In this document: positions 36,073-44,189 of the stretch, piece after piece
How the letters are laid out: every line of letters starts with the position of its first letter
Numbering within the stretch: position 1 is the stretch's first letter
Source: Rhodoglobus sp.
Lineage (GTDB): Bacteria; Actinomycetota; Actinomycetes; Actinomycetales; Microbacteriaceae
DNA length: 59,174 bases
Reading direction: 5' to 3'
Assembly (NCBI GenBank): GCA_025464445.1
Contig: JAODLY010000030.1
Span: 1-59,174 of the forward strand
Translations under genes and position numbers: made by a program
Notes under the pieces: model-generated
What the model was told of the DNA's origin: nothing
What the model saw: the letters and a program-made list of their open reading frames with translations, nothing else
Databases searched by the model: none

Positions 36073-36810
36073 CTAGTGCGGTCGAATCTGCCGACCGTCC
36101 ACCATGTCCGGTGCCACGTCTGCTCCCCAGGCGTTGCCTCGACCGCCAAGCATGCCGTGGACTCCGGCAACGCTCAAGAGGGTCCAAAAGTTCTCGACGG
36201 ACAGCGCCATGCGTGCCTCCAGATCGTGGAGGAACGAATCCCACTGAACGCCCCCAGCCTCGGACGCAGCGTTCCACGAGGCCTTCGTGCCAGCGTCGTG
36301 GTCGATGAGCGCCCGCTCGGCTTCGTCCCACAGCGCCTCCGGCTGCTCGCCCGTCTGCGGTTGCTCAGCCAGCTGGTCGAGGTGATAGAAGCGGCCTGAG
36401 ACCCCGTACCGCCTCAGCGCGTCCACGATCGGCTGCCAGCCGGGATCGCTCTCGACCCCGAGCAGCAGCGGCTCGACGACGCTGCGGTGCGTCGCTAGGT
36501 GAAGCCGACCCCGCAGGGCGACGAGCAGTTCGGCGTTCATCAGCGACAGGTCGTGCCTCCAGACCTTCTTGAACTGTGCGTGGGACGGCCACGCTCCGCG
36601 TTCAGCGACGTTGATCAAGCCGAGCGACATCTTCATCAGCTTCTCGACGCCGATCGACAGCATCGTCATCACCGGGTCGAGGGTTGACTCGCGGTAACGA
36701 GCGTGACGAAGCGACCAGCTGCCGAGGCCCAGGAGATTGCGCGTCCCGGTCGTCTCGAAGATCAGCGCGAACGCTTGTGTGTCGGATAGCCCGTCCTGCA
36801 CCTTAGCCAC
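36073..36810 (-). CDS. HEPN-like protein of the island operon
   Basis: 245 residues, mainly helical, not clearly assigned. Residues 53-65 (IGVEKLMKMSLGL) and 84-95 (WRHDLSLMNAEL) follow the pattern E-K..K.....HDL seen in many HEPN-superfamily proteins, and GRFYHLDQL (139-147) resembles the RY.Y turn late in such domains. HEPN proteins include RNases of toxin and defence systems, usually with an R-x4-6-H motif. A clean version of that motif is not seen, so it may be a non-catalytic partner. It lies nine bases after the coiled-coil gene and 43 before the start of the nuclease-like gene, in one operon. Confidence 0.6.
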   Translation of the reverse strand: MAKVQDGLSDTQAFALIFETTGTRNLLGLGSWSLRHARYRESTLDPVMTMLSIGVEKLMKMSLGLINVAERGAWPSHAQFKKVWRHDLSLMNAELLVALRGRLHLATHRSVVEPLLLGVESDPGWQPIVDALRRYGVSGRFYHLDQLAEQPQTGEQPEALWDEAERALIDHDAGTKASWNAASEAGGVQWDSFLHDLEARMALSVENFWTLLSVAGVHGMLGGRGNAWGADVAPDMVDGRQIRPH

Positions 36811-36819
36811 GAGTGCGGC

Positions 36820-37446
36820 CTAAGGCATCGGATCGACGGCAGCGACGCCGTTGTCCGCAACATGCTCGGTCCACCTGGCGCCATCCCAATAACGATGTTC
36901 GTGACGCCCCGTCGGGTCCGGGTTCCAAGCGGGAGGCGCAGGCGGTGGTGCAGTCACCGCTCCAGGAGGAGGCGGGACGTCCCTGGACACGGCGGGACGA
37001 GCCTTTACCGCAGTGCCCGCAAGTTTCGCGTCAGCGGCCTGATCCGTCACCTGAGCCTTCGCGCGGTCCAATGCGGCGATTGCTCGGTCGATCTCCGACT
37101 TCACGATCGCATATGGGCGCAGTGCCTGCGCCTGCCTGGCCGATATGTTCCGACCCTCCATCGCGCGTCCGCGCGCCATTGCGCCACGTGTTTTGCTACC
37201 AACAAACAGGCCAACCGTAGTCCCTGCCTGCCGAGTCTTAAGGCGGGCATCTTGGTAGGACTCGCGCACGCTGCGCTCAGCGTCCGTCACTTGGCGTTTG
37301 AGGTCGCGAAGGTCACGAACGCCATCGCTCAAGCATCGCTTTGCGTCCCCATAGTCGTCTAGGGCGAGAGAGGCATTCGCTTCAGCTTGTGCCTTCTGAA
37401 TGATGCCCTTGATCGCCGCATCGGGATCCCAGTTACCCAACTTCAT
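36820..37446 (-). CDS. Coiled-coil protein with C-terminal DUF2510 domain
   Basis: 208 residues. Residues 10-75 and 100-140 are charged helices likely to form a coiled coil (DGVRDLRDLKRQVTDAERS; IDRAIAALDRAKAQVTD). A Pro-rich linker (about 150-172) leads to a DUF2510 module at about 173-197, AWNPDPTGRHEHRYWDGARW. DUF2510 is a short actinobacterial domain often attached to membrane proteins and thought to mediate protein contacts. No membrane helix is present. It is the first gene of the three-gene minus-strand operon, divergent from a second DUF2510 gene. Its role in the system is unknown. Confidence 0.7.
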   Translation of the reverse strand: MKLGNWDPDAAIKGIIQKAQAEANASLALDDYGDAKRCLSDGVRDLRDLKRQVTDAERSVRESYQDARLKTRQAGTTVGLFVGSKTRGAMARGRAMEGRNISARQAQALRPYAIVKSEIDRAIAALDRAKAQVTDQAADAKLAGTAVKARPAVSRDVPPPPGAVTAPPPAPPAWNPDPTGRHEHRYWDGARWTEHVADNGVAAVDPMP

Positions 37447-37530
37447 GCGCTGAGACTAGTGCCTTGGCACGCTAAGCCGATAAGTTTTCAGGACCGCGTG
37501 CCGCGCGATTCTGAAACAAAAGGATCAAAG

Positions 37531-37911
37531 ATGTCCGACCTCACGCCCACCCCGCCGCCCGCTCCATCCGCGGAGGTCGTATCGCCGCCGCCACCACCGC
37601 CAGCCGCCGTTCCGACTCCGGCTGCGCCGACGGTTCCAGCTGGGTGGTATGACGACGGCCACGGTCGGCAGCGTTGGTACGACGGCAGTGCATGGACCGA
37701 CGTCTACGCCCCGGTGCAGCAGGCAGCGCCCCAACCGGTTCACACAGCCGGGCCCGCTACAGCGGCTTCGCTAAATGTCAACCGCCAGGTGATCTATAAC
37801 CGCGAGCAAAAGGGCCACAGCATCATCCTGCATCTCTTGTTGGGATGGATCGTCCTATACATCCCTACGATCTACTACGCGGTGAGCCCGAACCACTATT
37901 TCCACGCCTAG
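37531..37911 (+). CDS. DUF2510 domain protein with one membrane helix
   Basis: 126 residues from the ATG at 37531, with AAAGGA upstream. A Pro-rich N-terminus (1-35) is followed by a DUF2510 module at 36-58 (PAGWYDDGHGRQRWYDGSAWTD), a second linker, and one membrane helix at about 98-116 (SIILHLLLGWIVLYIPTIYY). The short tail ends HYFHA. It is divergent from the operon across an 84-base gap, which may hold both promoters. Shared DUF2510 modules suggest that this protein and the coiled-coil protein work at the same site, possibly the membrane. Confidence 0.7.
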   Translation: MSDLTPTPPPAPSAEVVSPPPPPPAAVPTPAAPTVPAGWYDDGHGRQRWYDGSAWTDVYAPVQQAAPQPVHTAGPATAASLNVNRQVIYNREQKGHSIILHLLLGWIVLYIPTIYYAVSPNHYFHA

Positions 37912-38061
37912 GTCGACGGGCAAGCCCAGCGGATCAGCGCGACGCGCGGTCGTTCGCGCTTCCTGGCACGACAAGCCCCAACCCAGCTCGTCGCTGAGCA
38001 GGTGTCTGTGCTTGCACGGCTGCCGAGAGAGGCTCCGTTTCCGCGGATCGGAGCCGAGTAG

Positions 38062-38318
38062 GGTTGGCCGGGTTCGGGCCGCACGTGTGCGACGGCGGGC
38101 GTGCCGACGATCAAGCTGCACAACGTCAGACACAGCATCGCATTCTGGCTCCACCAGCTAGGCGTCGCGCCGCCGACGCAGCGGCCCTCCTGGGACACAG
38201 CGTCGAGGTCCACCTCGCGACCTACCATCCGCACTCGGGCGCGGCAGGCATCCGGGCGGCGGCGAGCGCGTTCGGGGCGGACATGAAGAAGCAGCAGCAG
38301 GTCGCGTCGGAGGCTTAA
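38062..38318 (+). pseudogene. Tyrosine integrase, C-terminal remnant with frameshift
   Basis: One reading frame gives AGVPTIKLHNVRHSIAFWLHQLGVAPPT (split here as AGVPTIKLHNVRH and SIAFWLHQLGVAPPT) containing the catalytic HxxR box. After a shift near 38176 the next frame continues ALLGHSVEVHLATYHPH with the second catalytic His and Tyr, then a helical tail ending KKQQQVASEA. The N-terminal domains are missing and a stop (TAG at 38059) closes the frame upstream. It points toward the tRNA-Pro attachment site, as integrase genes do. Confidence 0.75.
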
Positions 38319-38330
38319 CCGCCGCGCCTT

Positions 38331-38363
38331 GTGCAACGGCTCGTGCAACGGTGTCGTGCAAAA
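38331..38363. repeat. Arm-type integrase repeats, right end
   Basis: GTGCAACG at 38331-38338, GTGCAACG at 38343-38350 and GTGCAAAA at 38356-38363 stand in direct orientation, 12-13 bases apart, just after the integrase remnant. They match the octamers at 33595-33629. The rest of the gene-free stretch 38319-38635 holds the hairpin at 38367-38406, the right tRNA-flank repeat and the tRNA terminator. Confidence 0.5.
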
Positions 38364-38366
38364 CAG

Positions 38367-38406
38367 AGAGAGACCCCACCCGGGCTTAATCGGCTGGGGT
38401 CTCTCT
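38367..38406. terminator. 12-bp-stem hairpin after the integrase remnant
   Basis: AGAGAGACCCCA (38367-38378) and TGGGGTCTCTCT (38395-38406) are exact complements around a 16-base loop. It lies 48 bases after the remnant's stop and probably was the integrase-gene terminator. The T-rich run after the stem is short. Confidence 0.55.
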
Positions 38407-38518
38407 GCTTGTGTTTCCGCGGGACCTTCGCCCCGGGGACTTGTCGGGCTGCGCCCCACCGGGCACGGCCGCCACATCGCGCGGTCACTCGCGGGGTGCC
38501 CAGCTCGCGGAATGCGCG

Positions 38519-38671
38519 ATGCGTCGGAACCGGCCGGCGGGGACCCCGTTGTAAGCACGCCATGAAGACAATGAGGGGTCGCCCCTCATTAACGAATCGA
38601 GGGCCGCCTTCTGGGGCGGCCCTCACTGCCTTCAGTCGGGCTGACAAGATTTGAACTTGCGACCCCCTGAC
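38519..38671. repeat. Right copy of the tRNA-Pro 3' flank, with att core 38630-38671
   Basis: Matches 33359-33502. The 42-base core 38630-38671 is identical to the left copy and lies inside the intact tRNA-Pro gene; the remaining part lies just downstream of the tRNA and carries its terminator. Differences between the copies in the second hairpin are compensatory, as described in the findings. Confidence 0.8.
38599..38624 (-). terminator. tRNA-Pro transcription terminator
   Basis: GAGGGCCGCC (38599-38608) pairs perfectly with GGCGGCCCTC (38615-38624) around a six-base loop, 12 bases beyond the tRNA 3' end on the minus strand. A GC-rich stem just after a single tRNA gene fits an intrinsic terminator, though no strong T run follows. 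Confidence 0.6.
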
Positions 38672-38709
38672 CCCCAGTCAGGTGCGCTACCAAGCTGCGC
38701 CACAGCCCG
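38636..38709 (-). tRNA. tRNA-Pro (anticodon GGG)
   Basis: The minus strand folds into a complete cloverleaf of 74 bases: acceptor CGGGCTG/CAGCCCG, D stem GCGC/GCGC with AGCTTGGTA loop, anticodon stem CCTGA/TCAGG with loop CTGGGGG giving anticodon GGG, and T stem GCAAG with loop TTCAAAT. The discriminator is A and CCA is not encoded. Its 3' half is the integration target of the island to its left. Confidence 0.95.
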
Positions 38710-38870
38710 TGACAACTCGAATAGCTTAGCGTGTTCGCGCCGGGCGAACGCCGATACCTCTTGTTCACTCGACCAATGTCGGGGGAATAAGACAGGATGT
38801 TCACAACGTTTACTTTCCGTACGGGCCGGCCGCCCGCACGCTTCTCCGCCCACCATCGACGGGATATCCC

Positions 38871-40379
38871 TTGACTGAAACCGTGCCATCCGCGACATCC
38901 ACCAACGACTCCCGGGGCATCGCCGCGAACGCGCCCGAGAACCTCAAGCGCAACAACCTCGTCATCAACCTCATGCTCGTGGCCACCTTCGTGGTGTTCC
39001 TCAACGAGACGATCATCGGTGTCGCGATCCCGGCCGTCATGAAAGACCTGAGCATCCCGGCGAGCACCGCGCAATGGCTGTCCACCGCCTTCATGTTGAC
39101 CATGGCCGTGGTCATCCCGACCACCGGCTTCCTCATGCAGCGCCTCAACACGCGCACGGTGTTCATCCTCGCGATGAGCCTGTTCAGCCTCGGCACGGCG
39201 ATCGCCGCGATCGCGCCCGGGTTCGAGATCCTGCTCGTCGGTCGCGTTATCCAGGCGAGCGGCACGGCGATCATGATGCCGCTGCTCATGACTACTGTCA
39301 TGACCCTGGTGCCCCCGCACGAGCGCGGCAAGACGATGGGCAACATCTCGATCGTCATGTCGGTCGCCCCCGCGGTCGGTCCCGCCATCGGCGGCGTGAT
39401 CGTGCAGGGCCTCGACTGGCGCTTCATCTTCATCCTCGTGCTGCCCATCGCGATCCTGGCCCTCGTGCTCGGCGCACTGCGCGTCAAGAACGTCACGGAG
39501 CCGAACGCAGTGCCGTTGGATGCCCTCTCCGTCGTCCTCTCCGCGTTCGCGTTCGGCGGGCTCATCTACGGTCTCTCGAGCCTCGGCGAGGCAGCTGCCG
39601 GCGCCGCGCCCGTGGCGCCCTGGATCCCGATCACCGTCGGTGCGGTATCGCTGGTGCTCTTCATCGTGCGCCAGCTCGCGCTGCAGCGCGGCGATCGCGC
39701 CTTCCTCGACCTGCGTACCTTCAAGTCGCGCGGCTTCACGGTGGCCATCGTGCTGATGGTCGTCATGATGGGCGCCCTGTTCGGCACCGTGTTCCTGCTG
39801 CCGATCTACACCCAGAAGGTGCTCGGTATCGAGCCGGCGCTCAGCGGCATCCTCCTCGTGCCGGGCAGCCTACTCATGGGCGTCGCCGGTCCGTTCATCG
39901 GTCGCCTGTACGACCGATTCGGGCCCCGGCCGCTGATCGTGCCCGGAGCCATCGTCGTGAGTGCCGCACTATGGGGCTTCTACGCCCTGCTCGGTGAGGG
40001 CACGCCCTGGGGGCTCGTCCTCGGTCTCCATATCCTGCTGTGCGTGGGCCTCGCGTTCATGTTCACGCCGTTGTTCACCTCGTCGATGGCAGCCCTCAAT
40101 CCCCGCCTGTACTCGTACGGCAGCGCGACGATCGCCACCGTGCAGCAACTGGCCGGCGCGGCGGGCACCGCGCTGTTCGTCGCGCTCTTCACGATTGGCC
40201 AGCTCGGAGCGGGCACCAACCCCGACGGCGCGGCGGCCGAAGCGGTGGGCGTCCACAACGCCTTCATGGCCGGGGCTATCATCTCGCTACTCGCGATCGT
40301 CGCCGCATTCTTCGTGCCCAAGCCCGTCGAATTCGACCACGCCGGCGCCGACGGCGAGAACGCCTGGGGCGGGCACTGA
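38871..40379 (+). CDS. MFS multidrug exporter, DHA2 (14-helix) family
   Basis: 502 residues with about 14 membrane helices. The N-terminal helix NETIIGVAIPAVMKDL, the motif-A-like loop GFLMQRLNTRTVFI, the motif C region SVAPAVGPAIGGVIVQGLDWRFIF and the mid-protein break all fit EmrB/QacA-type proton antiporters. The apparent start is TTG at 38871 with no strong ribosome-binding site; the first ATG-like alternative would be well inside the first helix. It sits just outside the island, after the tRNA-Pro promoter region. It converges on a NUDIX gene with one base between stops. Substrate unknown. Confidence 0.87.
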   Translation: MTETVPSATSTNDSRGIAANAPENLKRNNLVINLMLVATFVVFLNETIIGVAIPAVMKDLSIPASTAQWLSTAFMLTMAVVIPTTGFLMQRLNTRTVFILAMSLFSLGTAIAAIAPGFEILLVGRVIQASGTAIMMPLLMTTVMTLVPPHERGKTMGNISIVMSVAPAVGPAIGGVIVQGLDWRFIFILVLPIAILALVLGALRVKNVTEPNAVPLDALSVVLSAFAFGGLIYGLSSLGEAAAGAAPVAPWIPITVGAVSLVLFIVRQLALQRGDRAFLDLRTFKSRGFTVAIVLMVVMMGALFGTVFLLPIYTQKVLGIEPALSGILLVPGSLLMGVAGPFIGRLYDRFGPRPLIVPGAIVVSAALWGFYALLGEGTPWGLVLGLHILLCVGLAFMFTPLFTSSMAALNPRLYSYGSATIATVQQLAGAAGTALFVALFTIGQLGAGTNPDGAAAEAVGVHNAFMAGAIISLLAIVAAFFVPKPVEFDHAGADGENAWGGH

Positions 40380-40380
40380 G

Positions 40381-40866
40381 TTAGCGCGTCAGCCTGGTCC
40401 GCAACCCGGGCCAGGCTGACGCGAAACCCGGGTGCAGGGGCAGGGCCTCCACCTCGTCCAGGGGAACCCACGCGAGGGCGGCGCTCTCGGCATCCGCGAT
40501 GACCGGCTCGAAGAGCTCGAGCGCCTCGGCCACCACAGTCGTGTACGACCAGAAGCCGAGATCCATCACCGACTCGAACAGCACCCGCATGACCTCGGGC
40601 GGGGCGCTCGCCTCCTCGAACGCCTCACGCAGCGCGGCATCCACGGCGCTCTCGTTCACCTTGCGGGCGCCGCCCGGCAGGCCCCAGGTGTCGCCGTAGT
40701 GACTCCAGGTCGCGCGCAGCTGCAGCATGACCCCCGCCGAGGGGTGCCACGCCAACAGCCCGGCGGCGCCGAAACGCCCCCAGAACCGCTCGCCGGACGG
40801 GCCGAAGACCCACTCGTCGCCCAACTCGTGCGGACGCCGCGGCAGGTTGTTCGGCGGGTAGCTCAT
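40381..40866 (-). CDS. NUDIX hydrolase
   Basis: 161 residues with the Nudix box GGARKVNESAVDAALREAFEEASAP at about 70-94, where the usual Gly after EE is Ala. The N-terminal PHELGDEWVFGPSGERFWG and the order RATWSHYGDTWGLPGGAR suggest a MutT-like nucleotide-sanitising or related pyrophosphatase; the substrate cannot be given. The last codons overlap a strong hairpin (40385-40423). The gene lies 24 bases downstream of der on the same strand and may be the last gene of that operon. Confidence 0.85.
   Translation of the reverse strand: MSYPPNNLPRRPHELGDEWVFGPSGERFWGRFGAAGLLAWHPSAGVMLQLRATWSHYGDTWGLPGGARKVNESAVDAALREAFEEASAPPEVMRVLFESVMDLGFWSYTTVVAEALELFEPVIADAESAALAWVPLDEVEALPLHPGFASAWPGLRTRLTR
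40385..40423. terminator. 13-bp-stem hairpin inside the 3' end of the NUDIX gene
   Basis: CGCGTCAGCCTGG (40385-40397) and CCAGGCTGACGCG (40411-40423) are exact complements around a 13-base loop. It lies within the last NUDIX codons and directly after the MFS stop codon, so it could terminate the MFS transcript. No T run follows on either strand, so function is uncertain. Confidence 0.45.
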
Positions 40867-40890
40867 CGCTCAAGTCTGCCGCACTGCCCG

Positions 40891-42417
40891 CTAGCGCTTG
40901 CGCTTCTCGCGCACCCTCATGTTCACGTTGATCGGACTGCCCTCGAAACCGAAGATCTCGCGAAGCCGCCTGGTGATGAACCTGCGGTACTGCGGATCGA
41001 GGAAACCCGTTGTGAACAGCACGAACGTCGGCGGGCGCGAGGCGGCCTGCGTGCCGAACAGGATGCGCGGCTGCTTTCCTCCGCGCACCGGATGCGGGTG
41101 CTCGGCGGTGAGTTCGGCCAGCAGGGCGTTGAACTTGCCGGTGGGGATGCGGGTGTCCCAGGATTCGAGCGCGAGTTCGAGGGCCGGCACCAGCTTCTCG
41201 AGGTGGCGACCGGTCTTCGCTGAGATGTTCACACGCGGTGCCCAGGTGACGTGGGAGAGATCCTGCTCGATCTCCTTCTCGAGGTAGATACGGCGCTCGT
41301 CGTCGAGCAGGTCCCACTTGTTGTAGGCGAGCACGAGCGCGCGGCCCGACTCCAGCACCAGGTCGATGATCTTGAGATCCTGCACGCTGATCGGTGCCGT
41401 GACATCCAGCACCACGACGGCGACTTCGGCTTTCTCGAGCGCGGCCGAAGTGCGCAAGGTCGCGTAGAAGTCGGCGCCCTGGGCGAGGTTGACCCGGCGG
41501 CGGATGCCCGCAGTATCCACGAAGCGCCAGAACTTGCCGCCCAGTTCGATCTGCTCGTCGACGGGATCGCGCGTGGTGCCGGCCATCTCATTGACGACTA
41601 CCCGCTCCTCCCCCGCCGTCTTGTTGAGCAGGCTCGACTTGCCGACGTTGGGGCGGCCGAGGATCGCGACGCGGCGCGGCCCGCCGACTTCCTCTTTCGC
41701 GACAGCTGAGACCTCGGGAAGCACCGTAAGGACTTCGTCCAAGAGGTCGGCCACCCCCCGCCCGTGCACGGCCGAGACCGGCCAGGGCTGGCCGAGGCCG
41801 AGACTCCACAGGGATGCGGCCTCGGGTTCCTGGCGCGCGTCATCCACCTTGTTGGCGACAAGGATCACGGGCTTCCTGGTGGCACGCAGCATGCGCACGA
41901 CGTGCTCGTCGGTCGAAGTCGCACCGACGGTGGCATCCACGACGAACAGCACGGCGTCGGCGAGGTCGATCGCGATCTCGGCCTGGGCCGCCACCGAGGC
42001 GTTGATGCCTTTGGCGTCTGGCTCCCAGCCGCCGGTGTCGACGATCGTGAACTTGCGGTCGTTCCACTCGCCTTTGTAGTTGACCCGGTCGCGCGTCACG
42101 CCGGGGGTATCTTCCACGACGGCCTCGCGGCGGCCGATTATGCGGTTGACGAGCGCGGACTTTCCCACGTTCGGGCGGCCGACGATGGCGAGCACCGGCA
42201 ACGCGGGCAGGTAGACGATGGCGTCGGGGTCTTCGGTCGCGGTATCCAGGACCGCCAGGTCGTCGGCATCGAGGTCGTACTCGGCGAGTCCCTGCCGCAG
42301 GGCGCTTGTGCGCTGGGCGGCCTCCTCGTCGTCCATCGTCGTGATGCGCTCGACGAGGCCCGCATCGAGCTCCGGAAAGTCGTCGTTCTCGGCTGCATTA
42401 TCCGGTGCAGTAGCCAT
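40891..42417 (-). CDS. der: Ribosome-assembly GTPase Der (EngA)
   Basis: 508 residues with two tandem GTPase domains and a C-terminal KH-like domain, needed for 50S ribosome maturation. Domain 1 has [20 protein letters not shown] and NKVD; domain 2 has [16 protein letters not shown] and NKWD; the KH-like end has [19 protein letters not shown]. An acidic N-terminal extension of about 70 residues precedes the first G1 motif, as in other actinobacterial Der proteins. It follows cmk by nine bases, the same cmk-der order as Rv1712-Rv1713. Confidence 0.96.
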   Translation of the reverse strand: MATAPDNAAENDDFPELDAGLVERITTMDDEEAAQRTSALRQGLAEYDLDADDLAVLDTATEDPDAIVYLPALPVLAIVGRPNVGKSALVNRIIGRREAVVEDTPGVTRDRVNYKGEWNDRKFTIVDTGGWEPDAKGINASVAAQAEIAIDLADAVLFVVDATVGATSTDEHVVRMLRATRKPVILVANKVDDARQEPEAASLWSLGLGQPWPVSAVHGRGVADLLDEVLTVLPEVSAVAKEEVGGPRRVAILGRPNVGKSSLLNKTAGEERVVVNEMAGTTRDPVDEQIELGGKFWRFVDTAGIRRRVNLAQGADFYATLRTSAALEKAEVAVVVLDVTAPISVQDLKIIDLVLESGRALVLAYNKWDLLDDERRIYLEKEIEQDLSHVTWAPRVNISAKTGRHLEKLVPALELALESWDTRIPTGKFNALLAELTAEHPHPVRGGKQPRILFGTQAASRPPTFVLFTTGFLDPQYRRFITRRLREIFGFEGSPINVNMRVREKRKR

Positions 42418-42426
42418 GGTGAATCC

Positions 42427-43110
42427 TTAGGTTTGCGTGCTCGTGCGCACGAGACTCACGACAGCCTTCACGGTCTGGTCGAAGTCGAGTTCGGTGGAAT
42501 CGAGGGTGGTCACACCCTCTGCGGCGTTCATGAAGTCGACCACCTGTGAGTCGGCAGCGTCCCGGAAGCTGAGCTCCCTGGCCGTCTTCTCGGCCGATGC
42601 TCCTGGGAGTTCCGCCGAACGCCTGCCCATTCTAGCTTCTTCGCTCGCGGTCAGCAGAATCCGCACATCGGCATCGGGGGCGACGACGGTAGTGATGTCA
42701 CGCCCCTCGACGAGAATGCCGTCCCGCTCACTGCTCCGGATGATGCCGCGGAACAACTCGACCATGAAAGCCCGCACCTCGGGGATGCGCGCCACCGCAC
42801 TGACAACCGTCGATACGCGCGGCTCACGGATGTCGTCGGTGACGTCGTCGGAGCCGACGCGCACGAAGTAGTGATCGGGGTCGGTGCCAATGGAGAACTC
42901 GAAGCTCGACAGCGACTCGATGACGTCGATCGGGCCGTAGGTGTCGATGCCTTCCTCGAGGCAGCGCCAGGCCAGGGTGCGGTACGCGGCTCCCGTATCG
43001 AGGTAGTCGTAGCCGAGCTGCTTCGCGGCGGCCTTCGACACGCTCGATTTGCCGCTTCCTGCCGGCCCGTCGATCGCCACCACGGTGATCGAGCCTGCCG
43101 AGATCGTCAT
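42427..43110 (-). CDS. cmk: Cytidylate kinase
   Basis: 227 residues. Phosphorylates CMP and dCMP with ATP. The P-loop [12 protein letters not shown] is at about 14-25, followed by [17 protein letters not shown] and the NMP-binding [40 protein letters not shown] follows. The ATG overlaps the stop of tyrA by four bases, and der follows after nine bases, so it lies inside a tightly packed operon that also carries scpA, scpB and rluB. Sequence and position both agree with Rv1712. Confidence 0.95.
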   Translation of the reverse strand: MTISAGSITVVAIDGPAGSGKSSVSKAAAKQLGYDYLDTGAAYRTLAWRCLEEGIDTYGPIDVIESLSSFEFSIGTDPDHYFVRVGSDDVTDDIREPRVSTVVSAVARIPEVRAFMVELFRGIIRSSERDGILVEGRDITTVVAPDADVRILLTASEEARMGRRSAELPGASAEKTARELSFRDAADSQVVDFMNAAEGVTTLDSTELDFDQTVKAVVSLVRTSTQT

Positions 43111-44189
43111 TCCTGTGCTCCCGCGATCTTCCAGCCTCGTGCCTCGAGTTCGGCGGCGAGCCGCTCCTCCACCTCGGGCAGCACTGAGATCTCGGCGAGC
43201 CCGAACTGCGCTCCCGGCGAGTGTTCGAGCCTGAGGTCTTCCATGTTCACGTTCGCCTCACCGATCTCGGTGAGGAGCCGGGCGAGTTCCCCTGGCCGGT
43301 CATCGACCATGATCACGAGTTGGCTGAAATGCTTGGACTGCCCGTGCTTTCCCGGGATGCGGGCCACACCGGCGTTTCCCCCTGCGAGCATCTCGGCGAT
43401 CGCGCGACGGGCACCAGGTGCATCCGGTGCTTCGAGCGCGGCGAGCACGGCATCGAGGTCGCCGCGGTATGCCCTGAGGATCTCCACTATCGGCGTGGCG
43501 TTCGCGGCAAGGATCTGCACCCATAACTCCGGATTGCTCGAGGCGATGCGCGTCGTGTCGCGCAAGCCCTGGCCGGCGAGACCGACTGCCTGCTCCGGGG
43601 CGCCGGCGAGGCGACGCGCAAGCAGGGTCGACACGACCTGCGGAACGTGGGAGACGAGGGCGACGCTCGCGTCGTGCTCGCCCGCTGACATGTCTACTGA
43701 CACCGCGCCCAGGTCGATCACCAGGTCTTCGATCTGGCTTCGGCGCACTTCGTCACCGTCACCGATGACCCACGGCCGGCCCATGAAGATGTCGGCGCGC
43801 GCCGAGATCGCTCCCCCACGCTCCCGCCCGGCGAGCGGATGCGAGCCGATGTACCTAGCGACGTCTGCCCCTGCTGCCTCGAGCTCGTGCAGGATGCCGG
43901 ACTTCACGCTCGCGACATCCGTCACCGTAGCGGCCGGCCAGGCCTCCAGTTCCGCCGCGACGACGTCTGCGGTCACGTCCGGGGGCACGGCAACGATGAC
44001 CAGCGCGGGGTCGTCGCCCTCTGCCGCGGCCCGGCCGGCGCCGTAGTCGATCGCGAGCTGCAGGTTCGAGCGGGATGTGTCGTGCAGGATCACGTCGACC
44101 CCGCGCGCCGTGAGCGCGTGGCCGATGCTCGCGCCAAGGAGACCGGTACCGACGATTCGCACCTGGCCGGCAACTCGGCTGCGTGCCAC
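43107..44189 (-). CDS. tyrA: Prephenate dehydrogenase with C-terminal ACT domain
   Basis: 360 residues. Converts prephenate to 4-hydroxyphenylpyruvate in tyrosine synthesis. The Rossmann motif [10 protein letters not shown] is at the N-terminus; the catalytic His lies in [12 protein letters not shown]. From about 285 an ACT domain ([32 protein letters not shown]) suggests amino-acid control. GTG start at 44189 overlaps the stop of rluB by one base, and cmk overlaps its end. Its insertion between rluB and cmk differs from M. tuberculosis, where Rv1711 and Rv1712 are adjacent. Confidence 0.94.
   Translation of the reverse strand: MARSRVAGQVRIVGTGLLGASIGHALTARGVDVILHDTSRSNLQLAIDYGAGRAAAEGDDPALVIVAVPPDVTADVVAAELEAWPAATVTDVASVKSGILHELEAAGADVARYIGSHPLAGRERGGAISARADIFMGRPWVIGDGDEVRRSQIEDLVIDLGAVSVDMSAGEHDASVALVSHVPQVVSTLLARRLAGAPEQAVGLAGQGLRDTTRIASSNPELWVQILAANATPIVEILRAYRGDLDAVLAALEAPDAPGARRAIAEMLAGGNAGVARIPGKHGQSKHFSQLVIMVDDRPGELARLLTEIGEANVNMEDLRLEHSPGAQFGLAEISVLPEVEERLAAELEARGWKIAGAQE

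Larger units (their letters stand above)
33461..38671. mobile_element. tRNA-Pro-integrated genomic island (integrase degraded)
   Basis: The right boundary is an intact tRNA-Pro gene whose last 36 bases plus six downstream bases (38630-38671) are repeated exactly at 33461-33502. Inside the island are a three-gene minus-strand operon (33639-37446), a divergent DUF2510 membrane protein (37531-37911) and a frameshifted tyrosine-integrase remnant (38062-38318) pointing at the tRNA. Short GTGCAA repeats lie near both ends. None of the cargo belongs to the conserved actinobacterial blocks on either side. With the integrase broken, the island is probably immobile unless helped by another integrase. 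Confidence 0.85.

Noticed and set aside
38040-38064. An intact integrase gene in the island
   Set aside because: The frame is closed by a stop at 38059 and shifts near 38176; only C-terminal catalytic pieces remain.
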